DNA of 64,000 bases, from positions 221,536 through 285,535 of the forward strand of contig QAOA01000533.1 in NCBI GenBank assembly GCA_003255065.1. Direction: 5' to 3'. The translations under genes and the position numbers were made by a program. This document shows, piece by piece, positions 1 to 11,492 of this stretch (its first letter is position 1; every line of letters starts with the position of its first letter). A model generated the notes under the pieces. It saw only the letters and a list, made by a program, of their open reading frames with translations. It had not been told where the DNA came from and ran no database searches. This stretch comes from Cercis canadensis. Its lineage: Eukaryota; Streptophyta; Magnoliopsida; Fabales; Fabaceae.

Positions 1-2177
1 CTAAGTCGGATATTTTTGTTATGGCTTACTGTATCTGGGACGGGAGTGTTTCCTTGTGAGTCTTTAAATCTGCCCCGGGACTGTGTTTCGGTTCATCCCT
101 ATATCTGAGTCAGATATTTTTCTTATGTTTTACGGTATTTGGAATGGGACTGTTTCCTGGTGAGTCACTATATTTGCCTCGTGACCCTGTTTCGGATCAA
201 TACTGCTTCTGGATTGGATATTTTTCATGTGAATCACTGTATTTGGGACGACACTGTATCCTGGAGAGTTACTATATCTGCCTCTGGACCTTATTTCTGT
301 TCATCCCTGTTTCTGGCTCGGATATTTTTCTCTTGGATCACTGTATCTAGGACGGAACTATTTCCTGGTGAGTCACTATATCTGCCCTGGGACCCTGTTT
401 TAGTTCATCCCTATATCTGAGTCAAATATTTTTCTTATGGTTCACTATATCTGGGACGGGACTGTTTCCTGGTGAGTCACTATATTTACCTCAGGACCCT
501 ATTTCGGTTCATTACTGTTTCTGACCCGGATATCTTTCTCTTGGATCACTGTATCTGGGACGGGACTGTTTCCTGGTGAGTCACTATATTTTCCTCGGGA
601 CCCTATTTCGGTTCATTACTATTTCTGGCTCGGATATTTTTCTTGTCAATCACTGTATTTGGGATAACACTGTTTCCTGGAGAGTCACTATTTTTGCCCC
701 TGGACCTTGTTTCGGTTCATCCCTGTTTCTGACTCGGATATTTTTCTCTTGGATCACTGTATCTAGGATGGGACTATTTCCTGGTGAGTCACTATATCTG
801 CCCTGGGACCCTGTTTCGGTTAATCCCTGTTTCTGACTTAGATATTTTTATTCTGGTTCATTGTATCTAGGACGGGGCTGTTTCCTGGTGAGTCACTATA
901 TCTGCCCCGGGAGCCTGTTACGGTTCATCCCTGTCTCTGACTTGGATATTTTTCTTGTGGATCACTGTATCTGGGACGGGACTGTTTCCTGGTGATTCAC
1001 TATATCTGCCCTGGGACCTTCTTTCGGTTCATTCCTTTTTTCTGACTCGGATATTTTTCTTATGGTTCACTGTATCTGGGATGGAAATGTTTCTTGGTGA
1101 GTCACTATATCTGCCTCGGGACCCTGTTTCGGTACATCCTTGTATCTGAGTCGGATAATTTTGTTATGGCTTACTGTATCTGGGACGGGACTGTTTCCTT
1201 GTGAGTCACTAAATCTGCCCCGGGACCCTGTTTCGGTTCATCCCTATATCTGAGTCAGATATTTTTCTTATGGTTCATTGTATTTGGGACGGGACTGTTT
1301 CCTGGTGAGTAACTATATTAACCTCGGGACCCTGTTTTGGTTCATTACTGTTTCTGACTGGCATATTTTTCTTGTGAATCACTGTATTTAGGACTGGACT
1401 GTTTCTTGGTGAATCACTATCTCTGCCCCTAGACCTTGTTTTGGTTCATCCCTGTTTCTGACTCGGATATTTTTCTCTTGGATCACTGTAACTGGGATAG
1501 GACTATTTCCTGTTGAGTCACTATATTTGCCCTGGGACCCTGTTCCGGTTAATCCCTGTTTCTGACTTAGATATTTTTCTTCTGGTTCACTAAATCTGGG
1601 ACGGGACTATTTCCTGGTAAGTCACTATATTTCGACCGGGACCCTGTTTCGGTTCATCCATGTTTCAAACTCGGATATTTTTCTTGTGCTTCACTGTATC
1701 TTGGACGGGACAGTTTTCTGGCAAGTCACTATATATGCCCCGGGACCCTGTTTCGGTACATCCTTGTATCTAAGTAGGATATTTTTGTTATGGCTCACTA
1801 TGTCAGGGACGGGACTGTTTCCTTCTGAGTCTCTAAATCTGCCAAGGGACCCTGTTTCGGTTCATCTCTATTTCTGACTCAGATACTTTTCTTACGGTTC
1901 ACTGTATGTGGGACAGGACTGTATCCTACTGAGTCACTATATTTACCTCGGGACCCTGTTTCAGTTCATTACTATTTCTGACATGGATATTTTTCTCTTG
2001 GATCACTGTATCTGGGACGGTACTGTTTCCTGGTGAGTCATTATATCTTCCCCGGGAGCCTGTTACGGTTCATCCCTGTCTCTGACTCGGATAATTTCCT
2101 TTTGGATCACTGTATCTGGGACGGGACTGTTTCCTGGTGATTCACTATATCTGCCCCGAGACGTTCTTTCGGTTCAT
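1..2177 (-). repeat. Satellite array, left arm (104-bp monomers)
   Basis: This is a head-to-tail tandem repeat. The recurring core gactgtttcctggtgagtca returns at a spacing of 104 bp (measured at about 149, 253, 357 and 461). It is the reverse complement of the array right of 20890, hence the minus strand here. I found no copy of the 10-bp expansion that makes 114-bp monomers on the right. There are about 20 monomers, several with a distinctive ctcttggatcactgtatcta variant. Reading frames in it are satellite translation and not genes. Confidence 0.95.
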
Positions 2178-2368
2178 NNNNNNNNNNNNNNNNNNNNNNN
2201 NNNNNNNNNNNNNNNNNNNNNNNNNNNNNNNNNNNNNNNNNNNNNNNNNNNNNNNNNNNNNNNNNNNNNNNNNNNNNNNNNNNNNNNNNNNNNNNNNNNN
2301 NNNNNNNNNNNNNNNNNNNNNNNNNNNNNNNNNNNNNNNNNNNNNNNNNNNNNNNNNNNNNNNNNNNN
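2178..2368. other. Assembly gap (191 N)
   Basis: A run of 191 undetermined bases separates the left satellite arm from the truncated end of retroelement A. The boundary between satellite and element A is therefore not observed, and the real gap size is unknown. Confidence 0.99.
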
Positions 2369-3838
2369 GAATTTACAATCCTACCTAAAGCATGAGAAAC
2401 ATGAAAAATCTTGTTAAGTATATACAACCATGCATGGTCCCTATATAAAAATTTAAAAGAAAGTGAATAATCATATACTACAAATCTAAGTCTATAACAG
2501 TCATGCTTAAGCTCATCCTTACAAAATACACTAGTGTCATGCAACATGTTGTTCATGCAAGGCTCAAGATGACACTTAGATTCTTGCAAAGAATTGGCAA
2601 ATAGCAACATCTCTTGCTCCCCATTCGAAAAATAGCTTGTTCTATGGTTGACTTGGACAGCCCATGTATTACCTGCACTTATTCCACCAACATCAAAATA
2701 TTCACTTGCAACTAAGGTTCTAACATGATCTATACCTAGTGCTCTAGCATGTGAAGAAGTAAGAAGCATGAAATCACCTAACCCTTTAATATTAGTGCTT
2801 AAATCATCACATGCATGCACCATAACTACAAGCTTAGGGTCATGTTGGAACAACTTTTTAGCAAGCTCACAATTAAAATCAAGTTGTGTTAAAGTAGGAA
2901 AGAGTGTAAAATTGACCGTAGGACCCTTGTCAGGTTCATTTTGGGTTGTCTCTTGAGAGTCTTCTTCAAAATCTATAGAATGAGATTCAGCAGAATCTCC
3001 AGAATTATCATCTCTCAAGAATGCAGAAATCTCAGCACATACAGCACATGGTATTTCACCATCACAATTAGCACATGATTGTCACTGCACAAAATCATCA
3101 AAACCAACACAATTAGAAAAATTAGCACCTAACTCATTGTAGACCTCTTCGACTAAATCTTCCACTGTTTTCTTGGACTGAGTGGCTCTCTCGGATTCTA
3201 GGGTCACTGAATCAGGGACAACTTTCTCTACTGTCTGTGGCTTGTTTGTAGGTTGAGGTTCCATTGGTTCTGGCATAGAATTTTCAGTTGGTTCTAGAAT
3301 TGTCAGTGAAGGGATTTTTTTAGAACTTTGAGGCAGCAGTTGACTCACTGAGGATACCAATTGTTCAACCTGAGCCTCTAAATTTTGCATGGTGACCTTT
3401 GTCCTCTGTTGGAACTGAATGGTATGAGTGGCCAATTGCTTTCTCTGTCCTCTGTTGGAACTGAATGGTATGAGTGGCCAATTGCTTCTCCAAGTCCTCA
3501 ATTGAAGGTTCATGTTCTATGCATGTTAAACTTGGTTGTTGCATAGGCTGCTCTAATGGTTGCCAATACTGCTGTGGTGGGGCTGTATTGTCATATATCA
3601 AATTGGTATGATCTCTCCAATCAAGGTTATAAGCATTGAAGTATGGATCATATATAGGCTGCTGCCATGCAGCTACAAAAGGATCTTGAAATCCATAATC
3701 ATCATCCGGAAATGTAGGGCATGCATTGGTAGGATGAGAGGTGCTAGGACAAATGCCACAAAATTGGACTGGTTGTTGATGTTGGGCCATTATGAACTGT
3801 CTCACCAATGAGGATAATTCATCAATGCTATGCTTCAT
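2369..3838 (-). pseudogene. Gag-like/unknown ORF of element A, frameshifted and truncated
   Basis: This is the same protein as in element C. From the ATG at 3838 it reads MKHSIDELSSL, then a CCHC knuckle (CX2CX4HX4C, CGICPSTSHPTNAC). A Gln/Pro-rich stretch follows, then a QFQQRTE segment, an acidic linker, and a region with KLVVMVHACDD and SHARALGIDHV. It is broken three ways. A 46-bp tandem duplication (3402-3447 and 3448-3493) shifts the frame. A TGA at 3082-3084 replaces the TGC codon of copy C. The 3' end is lost in the N gap. An in-frame TTG lies two codons upstream of the ATG, but the ATG aligns with the start in copy C. It encodes no enzyme domain. The role of the second half is unrecognised. 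Confidence 0.8.
3402..3493 (-). repeat. 46-bp tandem duplication in element A gag
   Basis: The segment beginning tcctctgttggaactgaatg occurs at 3402 and again at 3448. It is present once in element C. Because 46 is not a multiple of three it shifts the reading frame, so it is a private disabling event in copy A. Confidence 0.9.
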
Positions 3839-4771
3839 CCTCAATTAATCAGCAAGTGATGCAACAACCTTTTTCACTCTTATAGTAGAATGAGAACCTA
3901 ACATGAATAAAAAGATAACAAAACACCAAAATACACAAGGACAAAAGAAACAATAAAACAGTGAAAGGAAATAACTAAAATCAAAGCACACCAAATGCAC
4001 TAAACAAAAGCAAAAAAGACACTAAAATAACACTAGTTTACCCATCTAAACATTTTTAAAAAAATTTCTACTACCACAGGATGAAAGCCAAATGAAAATG
4101 AAACTCAAAAATCAAATAAAACATTTTAAAAAATTGAAAAATTGGTCAAAACGATGGAATTCAGCTTAAAAATGAAGACCTCATTGTATAGCAATGACTA
4201 TTGATTTTTAGCTCGTTTTCCTTCAACTGACCAAGTTTCAAGTCAATCGGAGTACAAAAATTTGGCCAAAACAGTACACGCGAAAACTACTAAATCAAAT
4301 CGAAGCAAGGGAAAAACAAAGGAAAACTGGCACCAAGGCACCAGAATTCACACAATAGAACCCTAAAACAGCAAAGGAAACAAAACAACAAGAAAAAAAA
4401 AAAATAATCACAGACCTTACACAATATAGAAATTTTACCAAAAAGTGAACTAAGATAGCAAAGGGGACAGAATAGCAGCAAAGGAGACAAAACAAGGGCA
4501 ATAATAGCACAAAGTTCAGCTCACAGTGCTTCTCACAAAGCAATTTCTCTGTCCACTAATTTGCAGCTCAATCCCAGTTGGTCAGAATCAAAAACAAGAC
4601 AGAAACAGAAACACTAACCAGAGAAAGACAACCTAAACAAAACAGGAAAACAAAATAGGAAAACAAGTAGAACAAGGGGAAAACGAAGGAAGAACAATTG
4701 CTAGAAACAATAACAGTAAGCAAGCAAAATAGTAATAAAAGAGTTCTAAGAAGATTAATTTGTTAGGTGAA
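3839..4771 (-). other. Untranslated leader of element A
   Basis: This stretch lies between PBS and ORF. On the element's sense strand it is rich in T and short pyrimidine runs, and it has no credible coding region. It aligns with the leaders of element C (18342-19269) and, in its PBS-proximal 700 bp, element B (about 12088-12769). It probably holds dimerisation and packaging signals by family analogy, but I can identify none. Confidence 0.6.
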
Positions 4772-4790
4772 ATCCCCGGCAACGGCGCCA
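4772..4790 (-). other. Primer-binding site, tRNA-Asp, element A
   Basis: The plus strand reads atccccggcaacggcgcca, identical to the 3' end of plant tRNA-Asp including CCA as I recall it, so the minus strand is the complementary PBS. It lies 6 bp (aaattt) inside the LTR end at 4797. Confidence 0.9.
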
Positions 4791-4796
4791 AAATTT

Positions 4797-6114
4797 TGAC
4801 GGGTGCCGAACCGTACAAAATTAAACTACTAATTGCAACTAAATTGTAGTATAGGATGCAACCAGTGTCGTCTCCCAAGGATTCACCAGAACAACTAATC
4901 TTTTAAGAACTTAAGCAAGAACAGAATAAGGGGGGGTTTTGTGTTGAATGCAATATACTAAGAATTAAGAAAGCAGTAAATTGAATTTATCAAATAAGAG
5001 AAAACGCAATCAACTCAAGCAGGCAACCAAACTCTAATCCATCCTTGTTCACTAAAGATAACCTAGATCTGATTTAATTCTTGGTTAAGTGTTACCTGGA
5101 ACCCCTAACAATAACACTTAGAATTCCTACTGATTTACCAATCAGGATTCAATTAATCATGGAATTAAGACTCTAGGCAACCGCTCTATATCACTAAATC
5201 CAGATTAATTTAATAACCGAATTATCCAAGTTAACCATATATTAAAGACCTTTAAAGTATGATTATCAATCTGATTACTGTTATGAATCTAATCAACCGA
5301 TTTAAATTCATACAACTCATGGAATCAAAGTACCATTCAATCACATGAAGAAGGGGAGAAGCAGTAATTCAAATTAAATTAAATCAAACCCGGTTGAAGC
5401 ACAGGAACTCTGGATTGTCAAGTTTGGCTCCTCTTGAATTGATTACAAACGAACTTAGCCTTCCATGGAAGACTTGAACACAAAGCAAAGGGGAAAAACG
5501 AACTAAGCAAAGGAGGCAGCAGCAGCTCAAGGAATTTCGTATCTCTTCTGATTGTGTATATTTGCCTCAACAACTTGAGAATATATACTAGCTGGCTGCC
5601 TCCTCTAGGTTTCCTAATGGTTTCCTAATTACAAAATAAACCTAGTTTCCTAAATTATTAATGGTAAAAACATGATCAAGCCCTAGTGTCATGTGTGCTG
5701 GCCCAAAAACAGATGTTGGCCCAAATAAACATGCTCTGGTCCAATAGGCAGCCCTAAGGAAAGGAATCAGTCAATGCTGGGCGGAGTGCTGGGCGGAGCA
5801 GAAAATCTGGACTGCTTGCACGTGAATTTCAGTTGTCCATACGTGAGAATCAGCTTCTGGGCTCTTCATATGAAATGTGGCATTTTCTGTCAGCTTTCCA
5901 ACAAAACTGGAATCACATCAATCTAACATATATAGCAAAAGATATGGTGAAAAACGTAAGCAGTGCCAGAATTTAACAGTTAAGCAATTAAAATCTACAA
6001 GCACCAACAAGTCCAAATCTACAAAACATGTCTAAAAGCCATAAAAATCAATAGAAACACACACTAAAAGACTAAGTATAAGAGAAACAAATAGTATAAA
6101 ATAATGCGTTATCA
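4797..6114 (-). repeat. LTR of element A (about 1318 bp)
   Basis: On the minus strand the LTR begins TGATAACGCATTATTTTATA and ends GGCACCCGTCA, with the canonical TG...CA termini. It is directly followed by the spacer and PBS. It aligns along its length with LTRs at 12794-14422 and 19295-20632 and lacks the two internal duplications of the former. It should hold the promoter and poly(A) signals of the element. Confidence 0.9.
5580..5590 (-). promoter_or_regulatory. Candidate TATA box in LTR A
   Basis: The minus strand has TAGTATATATT, about 530 bp into the LTR. The same motif sits at the equivalent place in the other two LTRs (13757-13766 and 20077-20086), upstream of a Leu/Gln-poor, non-coding R-U5 stretch. 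Placement and conservation are suggestive only. Confidence 0.35.
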
Positions 6115-6160
6115 CTGGGCCAGATATAGTGACACACCAGGAAACTGTCTAGCCCCAGAT
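6115..6160 (+). repeat. Satellite splinter between two LTR ends
   Basis: The bases from ctgggccagatatagtgaca to gccccaga match the satellite monomer in right-arm orientation, about 45 bp or less than half a monomer. It is bounded left by the outer end of LTR A (tgcgttatca, ending 6114) and right by a 29-bp LTR stub (6161-6189). Confidence 0.92.
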
Positions 6161-6189
6161 TACAAATAGTATAAAATAATGTGTTATCA
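6161..6189 (-). repeat. Truncated LTR head (29 bp), 3' LTR remnant of element B
   Basis: On the minus strand it begins TGATAACACATTATTTTATA, the first bases of the LTR, directly after the PPT at 6190-6204, and stops after about 29 bp where satellite begins. It is the only remnant at the expected place of the 3' LTR of element B. Confidence 0.85.
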
Positions 6190-6204
6190 AATTCCCCCAC
6201 ACTT
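6190..6204 (-). other. Polypurine tract, element B
   Basis: The minus strand reads AAGTGTGGGGGAATT immediately before the LTR start TGATAAC. This is the expected position for the plus-strand primer of an LTR element. Confidence 0.85.
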
Positions 6205-7566
6205 AGCCTTTTGCACTCCTGGGCAAAATCACAAGAAACAAACTAACTAGAATAAGAAAAACAGCTCTCCAATCAAATCAAGAATGCAAAGATTAAGGTA
6301 AGAAAACAATTCGAACTTAAAGAATAGCAACACTCATGGAACAATATCTCTTGACAACTAAAGAACAAAAAAACATGGCAATTTTATTTAATAGGAATGA
6401 GTCAAAGTAGATAGCCTCTCACAAGATAAATAAATGCTCTCAATTCTCTCAAGTGTCTAAGGTAAGTATTTCTCTCCCATCATCCTATCAAAATCACACT
6501 ACCATAAGCTTGTTCACTTTCTCAATCTCCACTACCTATGTCACATGCATAACACAAATCAAAAGGACTTTTAAAGGGTTGCAATGGGAAAAGGTAAAAG
6601 GATGTTAATAATATGGAAAAATGGCTAAAACACCCAAGGAATCACAAAGAGCATTTTAAAGGGTTGTAATGGGGAAAGGTAAAAGGATGTCAATAATACG
6701 GAAAAATGGCTAAAGCACCCAAGGAATCACAAAGAGCATCTAATTATGGAGAATTTCAAGTACTTTATGCATCTTGACTTTGGGCTTCAACTCATTTTTT
6801 TTTTCTTTTCCCAAAACAACTTTATTCTTTTGTTGCTGCTGTATTTTTTTTTTTTTTTTTTTTTTTTGAAACATAACACTTAACAATTTCAACCACAACC
6901 AATCAGCCACAACTTGATGCTTTGTTTTTGTAAGAGTTTACTCCTTTTTTATTCAATGCAATGCTCTGCAATTCCTAAGGGTTGGGTAGGACATGGTTTT
7001 ACACTTAGGCTTGCAATGAGCTACACATGAAAGAAAAGATCAATAGGCACAAAAAGGGGAAATCAAAGGATAACATCAAGGTTAGCTATTTGGTCAATTA
7101 GCTTCTTAAAGAAAGGAATGCCTTAATCACTTCTATGCATGCATGTGCAAATGTAACCTCAACTAAGAAACAGAACAAGTTCTAGAGCGTCAAAATGATA
7201 GATGAAAACACACAAGAAAGAATCATGACATATGGCTCAAATCCTCACAGCTTATAAGACTACTAAGAATTAACTTATCCAAATCAAATTTTGTTGCCAT
7301 ATCACTTAAATCCAAGAAGCAAGATAATTGTCCACTCATGTTACAGCACTTAAGAATCAAAATTGCTTCAAACCACTCTATTCATAACTCTTAAATTGAT
7401 TGGAAAGAACTAAAAAAAAATTTAAAAACACATAAAACAGAAAATTAAGCCTAAAACAGAAAACATAACACTAAAAATCTAAACTGAAAACAGAAAACAG
7501 TAAAAACCGCAAGTAAAGTAAAGTAAAATAGGAAAACAGAAAGCATAAAAACACACACAACAAGCT
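6205..7566 (-). other. 3' non-coding region of element B
   Basis: About 1.4 kb between two purine tracts has no credible ORF. It aligns with 15302-16495 in element C. It includes a long T run (about 6844-6867 on the plus strand) and an 85-bp tandem duplication (6569-6738). An env-like gene occupies this side of pol in some Athila relatives, but none is visible here. Confidence 0.7.
6569..6738 (-). repeat. 85-bp tandem duplication
   Basis: The segment beginning ttttaaagggttg occurs at 6569 and again at 6654. It appears once in the corresponding parts of element C (near 14800 and 15665). It is a private duplication in element B. Confidence 0.85.
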
Positions 7567-7585
7567 AATCCCTCCCCCACACTTA
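7567..7585 (-). other. Second, internal PPT-like purine tract, element B
   Basis: The minus strand has AAGTGTGGGGGAGGGATTAG, flanked upstream by ACTGCAAAAATTT. The terminal PPT has the similar flank GTGCAAAAGGCT followed by AAGTGTGGGGGAATT. The two tracts bracket the 3' non-coding region. It could be an internal plus-strand priming site or an old duplication. Confidence 0.6.
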
Positions 7586-7684
7586 AATTTTTGCAGTGTC
7601 CTCAATGCAAAGCACAAAGCAAACAGTAAAAGCAAGCAAGGCACTAAAAATAAAAGAGAAAGGGAAAGAAAACAGCTTGTGGGT

Positions 7685-8581
7685 TTAAGTCTCATAAAGG
7701 GCAACAGACAAGTGCACCTCCTCCACCACTTGCTCTTGAAAACCCTCATAGAAAGGTTTCAGCCGATGTCCGTTCACTGGGAAGGTCTGGTTGGTTGCCT
7801 CGTTCTTGATCTTAATTGCACCATAAGGAAAGACATGAGTCACCACAAAAGGACCCATCCATCGAGAACGAAGCTTGCCAGGCATTAGCTTGAGATGAGA
7901 GTTGTAGAGTAGCACTTTCTGACCAATGTAGAACTTTTTCCTCACCAACATCTTGTCATGGACAACCTTGGTCTTTTCTTTGTAGATTTTGGAATTCTCA
8001 TAAGCCGCCAACCGGATTTCATCAAGTTCCTGCAGGTGGAGTTTCCTCTGTGATCCGGCTTGGGCTAAATCAAGATTACATTGCTTCACAGCCCAGTACG
8101 CCTTATGCTCGATCTCTACTGGAAGGTGACATGCCTTGCCAAAGACTAGCCTGTAAGGGGACATGCCTATAGGGGTCTTGTAGGCAGTCCGATAGGCCCA
8201 CAATGCATCATCCAAACGCAGGCTCCAGTCCTTTCTGTTGGGCTGGACAGTCTTCTCTAAAATTTGCTTGATCTCCCTATTTGACACCTCTGCTTGCCCA
8301 TTGGTCTGTGGATGGTAAGGGGTTGACACCTTGTGCACCACACCATACTTTCTCAACAAAGCAGCCATGTGCCTATTGCAGAAGTGAGAACCTTGGTCAC
8401 TGATGATGGCTCTTGGAACGCCGAACCTGCAAAAAATGTGAGTCCTGACAAAATCTAAAACAACACGAGAATCATCAGTCAGGGTGGCCTTGGCCTCTAC
8501 CCATTTAGAAACATAGTCCACAGCTAAAAGAATATACACAAAACCAAAAGAAGTAGGGAAAGGACCCATGAAATCGATGCC
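7685..8581 (-). pseudogene. Integrase core and C-terminal domain of element B (downstream of a nonsense codon)
   Basis: This continues the pol frame after the TAG at 8582-8584. From the Met at 8569 the catalytic triad is visible: D18 (AVDYVSKW), D58 (ISDQGSHF) and E94 (NGQAEVSN), with the expected 35 residues between the second D and E. The C-terminal part has a GPY/F-like module ([12 protein letters not shown], then HRLKPFYEG). The frame stays open to the stop at 7685, so the catalytic part looks full length. Integrase inserts element cDNA into the genome. Here it could only be made by readthrough of the TAG, which most likely replaced a Trp codon ([13 protein letters not shown] is the usual form). 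A Met at the start of this piece is not a natural start. Confidence 0.9.
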
Positions 8582-11476
8582 CTAAACATCAAATATCTCA
8601 CAAAACAGCAAAGGCTGTTGAGGCATCTCATTCCTACGAGAAATATTACCTGTCCGTTGGCATTGGGCAAAATTCTTACAAAAGTTGTACGCATCATGAA
8701 ATAGGGTAGGCCAGTAGAGTCCAGAATCTAAAACTTTACGAGCAGTGCGCTGAGGTCCAAAATGACCACCACATGCAGAAGTATGACAGAACTGTAACAC
8801 AGACTCAGACTCATGTCCAGGCACACACCTCCTAATTACTTGGTCACTACAGAGTCTCCACAAGTAGGGGTCATCCCACACATAATGTTTGGATTCACTT
8901 TTAAGCTTATCTACTTGATGCTTCTTAAAATAAACAGGTAACTCAGTAGCAACTAAGTAGTTTACCAGGTCAGCATACCAAGGATCTGTACCTTGCAGCT
9001 GATAAAGCTGCTCATCCGGGAAGGTTTCTCTGATGGGAAGGTTGTCCAAAGTCAGTGGTATCCGACTCAGGTGATCTGCTACCAAGTTCTCGGCTCCACT
9101 CTTGTCTCTGATCTCAAGGTCGAATTCTTGCAAGAGCAGCATCCACCTAATGAGCCTAGGCTTCGCATCCGGCTTCTTGAGCAAGTACTTTAAAGCTGCA
9201 TGATCAGAGAAAGCAATGACTTTAGAATTAAGCAAATATGAACGGAATTTATCTAAAGCAAACACAATTGCAAGGAGCTCTTTCTCAGTAGTGGTGTAAT
9301 TTGCTTGGGCAGCATCCAAAGTGCGAGAGGCATAAGAAATCACGTGGGACAGCTTGTCCACTCGCTGTGCAAGGACAGCTCCTACTGCAAAGTTTGATGC
9401 ATCGCACATAAGCTCAAAGGGAAACTCCCAGTTAGGTGGCTGCATGATGGGAGGGGAGGTAAGGCTCTGCTTCAGCTGATCAAAGGCTACTCTGCACTGC
9501 TTATCAAAGTCGAAATCCACTTCTTTCTGGAGAAGCTTAGACAATGGCAAGGCAATCTTGCTGAAGTCCTGGATGAATCGCCTGTAAAACCCTGCATGAC
9601 CAAGAAAGGAACGCACTTCCCGCACACAAGTGGGGTAAGGTAAGGAGGCAATAACATCTATCTTAGCCTTATCTACTTCAATGCCTTTGCTAGAAATTAC
9701 ATGCCCTAAAACTATGCCTTGTTCGACCATGAAGTGACATTTCTCAAAATTAAGAACAAGGTTAGTCTCAATGCATCTATCAAGTACCCTAGCAAGGCTA
9801 TCTAAACATGCATCAAAAGAGGAGCCATATACAGTAAAGTCATCCATGAATACCTCCATGCAGTGTTCTAAAAAATCAGAAAATATGCTCACCATACACC
9901 GCTGGAATGTACCATGGGCATTACACAGGCCGAAAGGCATCCTCCTATATGCAAATGTGCCGAATGGACAGGTGAAAGTCGTCTTCTCCTGATCCTCTGG
10001 GGCTATGTGAATCTGGAAGTAGCCTGAGAAGCCATCCAGGAAGCAGTAATGGGACTTCCCTGCCAGTCTCTCTAACATCTGATCAATAAAGGGTAGAGGG
10101 AAGTGATCCTTCCTTGTCGCCTGGTTGAGTCTTCTATAATCGATGCAGACGCGCCAGCTGTTCTGCAGTCTGGTGGGGATCAACTCATTCTTCTCATTGG
10201 CTACCACAGTTATGCCACTCTTCTTTGGAACCACTTGAATTGGACTCACCCATTTGCTATCTGAGATGGGGTAGATAATGCCAGCTGACAACAGCTTGCT
10301 CACTTCTTTCTTGACTACATCCAGAATCAACGGGTTAAGTCGCCGTTGGGGCTGCCTCACTGGTTTAGCTTCTTCCCCTAATAAAATCCTATGCATGCAG
10401 GTGGAGGGGCTAATGCCAGGAATGTCTGCAAGTGTCCATCCAATGGCTGTCTTCCGCTGCTTCAGAATCCGCAACAACCTCTCTTCTTGTTCAGGTTGCA
10501 GATTGTTGGCTATGATGACAGGCAGCTTTTCTTCTGCTTCTAGGAAAGCATACTTGAGATGGTCAGGTAACGGTTTCAGCTCAAGAATAGGTGGTTGCTG
10601 CACAGAGGGAACTAGCTTGGTTGGAGAAACCAAGTCTGCTGTGTGAAGCTCAGAAACACCTGCAAGCTCTGCACTATGCTCCAAAACAGTCTCATCATAT
10701 CCCATATATGCAGAAATTTCAGAACAGGCAGCACAACTCCCATCACAATTAGTACATGCAGGGCAATCTAAAGTATCTAGCAAGCCTACTATATCAGGAA
10801 ATTCAGCTACCAATTCAGCATGCACATCATCAACTAGCAGGTCTATGACATCTATTTGGAACACTGAATGCTCTTCTAGAGGGTGTTTCATGGCATCACT
10901 TAAATTAAAATGAATGACAGTGTCACCAAATTCCATGGACAGGGTACCAGCATGCACATCAATTATGGTCTTAGCAGTTTTAAGGAAGGGTCTACCTAAG
11001 ATCAAAGGGGCATGTCTAGATGTAGACTCATCCTCCATATTTAACACATAAAAATCTGCTGGAAATATTAAATCATTTACCCTAACCAAAACATCCTCAA
11101 GAAGGCCTGCAGGATAGGCTATGCTTCTATTAGCAAGCTGAATGACTACTCCAGTGGGCTTCAGTTCTCCAATCTGCAGTGATGAATAGATGGACTTGGG
11201 CATCACGTTGATGGAAGCACCCAGATCTAGCATGGCATTTGTAAACTGCTTGTCTCCAATAGTGCAAGGAATGGTGAAAGTTCCAGGATCAGTGCACTTT
11301 GATGGTAAGTTAGGCTGGATCATTGCTGACACGTTTCTGCTCATTCTCACTTTCTCATTGCCTTTCAGTCTTCTCTTGTGGGTACACAAATCCTTCAGAA
11401 ACCTTACATACTTGGAAATCTGTTTAATTGCTTCTAGAAGAGGTATATTGACTTCTACCTTCCTGAAAGTATCCAT
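8582..11476 (-). pseudogene. Protease, reverse transcriptase, RNase H and integrase N-terminus of element B
   Basis: This is a 964-codon open stretch, not a complete gene. An aspartic protease motif DLGASINVMP lies at residues 84-93, with LILGRPFL at 158-165. A Cys-rich linker at 238-251 contains CPACTNCDGSCAAC. RT motifs are FLDGFSGY (479-486), MPFGLCNAHGTFQR (513-526) and FMDD (543-546). RNase H shows MCDASNF (D692), EKELLAIV (near 731) and SDHA (D758). The integrase zinc region has H898, H905 and C939. Oddities: NAHGTF replaces the usual NAPATF in RT. The first zinc Cys of the usual CX2C is Phe936, although C933 lies nearby. A TAG ends it between integrase zinc and core domains. The first Met is arbitrary, since gag and pro-pol share this frame. 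A 27-bp in-frame duplication with a single N (11519) lies just upstream. Confidence 0.92.
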
Positions 11477-11492
11477 GATCTCTTTATCTAGC

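Larger units (their letters stand above)
2369..6114 (-). mobile_element. Element A: non-autonomous Athila-like LTR retrotransposon, truncated
   Basis: On the minus strand the order is 5' LTR (6114 to 4797), a 6-bp spacer, a PBS matching tRNA-Asp, a leader of about 0.9 kb, then a broken gag-like ORF that runs into the N gap. The 3' half and 3' LTR are not present. The sequence is closely related to element C throughout (for example 2500-3000 against about 17060-17560). Its upstream flank (plus 6115-6160) is satellite, consistent with insertion into satellite. Assignment to the Athila clade follows from the neighbouring element B and the shared LTR and PBS. Confidence 0.85.

Noticed and set aside
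4772..4790. tRNA-Asp gene fragment
   Set aside because: Only the last 18-19 nt are matched, at three sites each exactly 6 bp from an LTR end, so they are primer-binding sites.
4290..4878. Hydrophobic short reading frames in the retroelement leaders (also at 12294-12509 and 18797-19376)
   Set aside because: They are T-rich non-coding sequence giving Leu/Phe/Cys-rich translations. Frames differ between copies A, B and C.
6205..7566. Possible env-like gene after integrase in element B
   Set aside because: No long ORF or membrane segment is visible between integrase and PPT. The region aligns with non-coding sequence in element C.
7471..7749. 92-codon frame overlapping the end of integrase
   Set aside because: It overlaps the integrase coding end in another frame and runs into T-rich 3' sequence. 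It shows no family features.
9771..10646. Plus-strand reading frames inside the pol region
   Set aside because: They are antisense shadows of RT and the protease-RT linker.
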